Source of the DNA: Caccousia sp900752115
Lineage (GTDB): Bacteria > Bacillota > Clostridia > Oscillospirales > Acutalibacteraceae
Direction: 5' to 3'
DNA length: 5,810 nucleotides
Assembly: GCA_902472225.1 (NCBI GenBank)
Contig: CABRNB010000141.1
Coordinates: 1-5,810, forward strand
Part shown: positions 5,673-5,810 of the stretch, one piece after another
How the letters are laid out: every line of letters starts with the position of its first letter
Position numbering within the stretch: the stretch's first letter is position 1
Translations under genes and position numbers: made by a program
The notes under the pieces: generated by a model
Told to the model about the DNA's origin: nothing
The model's database searches: none
Seen by the model: only the letters and a program-made list of their open reading frames with translations

Positions 5673-5810
5673 CCCGTAATCTGCGCAGACCACTATTTGA
5701 CTACTATCGCAAAAAGCCGAAAATTTGTGCGATACCAATCAAACCGTTGCACTGCAAGGCTTTCCGGCTTGACGGCCTGATAACTCCGACTCTGTAGGCC
5801 GCTGGTTCGA
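5673..5810. other. Non-coding right end with clustered short inverted repeats
   Basis: I find no credible gene here. The stretch holds several short inverted repeats: ATCGCAAAAA/TTTGTGCGAT (5706-5715 with 5724-5733, one mismatch), AAGCCG/CGGCTT (5714-5719 with 5765-5770), TTGCA-C-TGCAA (5747-5757) and CGGCCT/AGGCCG (5773-5778 with 5796-5801). None is followed by a T-run that would make it a clear terminator. The density of such repeats next to a gene remnant fits the end of a mobile element, but this is not proven. Confidence 0.4.
5784..5810 (+). other. tRNA 3'-half-like sequence at the window edge, candidate attachment site
   Basis: The last bases can be read as an anticodon loop (CTCCGAC), the 3' arm of the anticodon stem (TCTGT), a 5-nt variable region (AGGCC), a T-stem (GCTGG) and the start of a T-loop (TTCGA). 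The sequence upstream cannot form the matching anticodon stem (GATAA instead of about ACAGA), and no D-arm or acceptor stem is visible, so it is not a complete tRNA gene. Integrases of mobile elements often leave such 3' tRNA pieces at element ends. The window stops before the rest of the T-arm, so the reading is tentative. Confidence 0.3.

Noticed and set aside
5697..5725. Promoter with TTGACT as -35
   Set aside because: At 17 bp spacing the -10 position reads AAAATT, a poor match, and no gene follows in the window.
5370..5738. 122-codon minus-strand frame across the hairpin and the right end
   Set aside because: It crosses a strong terminator hairpin, the end of the DUF4340 gene and the remnant, and its product has no coherent domain pattern.
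5753..5810. Complete tRNA gene at the right edge
   Set aside because: No D-arm or acceptor stem upstream and the anticodon stem does not pair; only the 3' half resembles a tRNA.
1..5810. CRISPR array, insertion sequence transposase, riboswitch or rRNA
   Set aside because: I found no regular direct repeats with spacers, no transposase-like protein, no recognisable riboswitch core and no rRNA sequence.

Overview
The window looks like chromosomal DNA from a GC-rich, low-motility Firmicute of the class Clostridia (Oscillospiraceae/Ruminococcaceae type). This is inferred from the strong AGGAGG-type ribosome binding sites, a TTG start, the codon choice and the gene families; no taxonomic marker is present.

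Layout. Positions 1-612 hold a leftward operon of two unrecognised genes: a 158-residue protein with one N-terminal membrane segment, then (17 bp further on) the first 39 codons of a second gene that runs off the left edge. Positions 613-757 are an AT-rich divergent intergenic region. In it I see two -10 boxes facing outward and a long, imperfect inverted repeat that places the two promoters in near mirror-image positions. Positions 758-5433 are a tight rightward four-gene operon: ABC ATPase, ABC-2 type permease, GldG-like auxiliary protein and DUF4340 protein. The genes overlap by 1, 1 and 14 bp, and each has its own Shine-Dalgarno sequence. Positions 5434-5810 hold a long terminator-type hairpin, a headless gene remnant, a run of short inverted repeats and, at the very edge, a sequence resembling the 3' half of a tRNA. 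This right end looks like a recombination scar or the border of a mobile element.

How the genes work together. The ATPase and permease would form a GldA/GldF-like transporter in the cytoplasmic membrane. The GldG-like protein (membrane helix at each end, large extracytoplasmic middle) and the DUF4340 protein (N-terminal anchor, three beta-rich modules outside) are the usual partners of such transporters. The substrate is not known. The Gld names come from gliding Bacteroidetes, and nothing here suggests gliding in this organism. The most unusual protein-level detail is a Walker A motif reading GKATT instead of GKSTT in the ATPase, which removes the Mg2+-coordinating Ser/Thr. The most unusual DNA-level details are the symmetric divergent promoter and the structure of the right-hand end.
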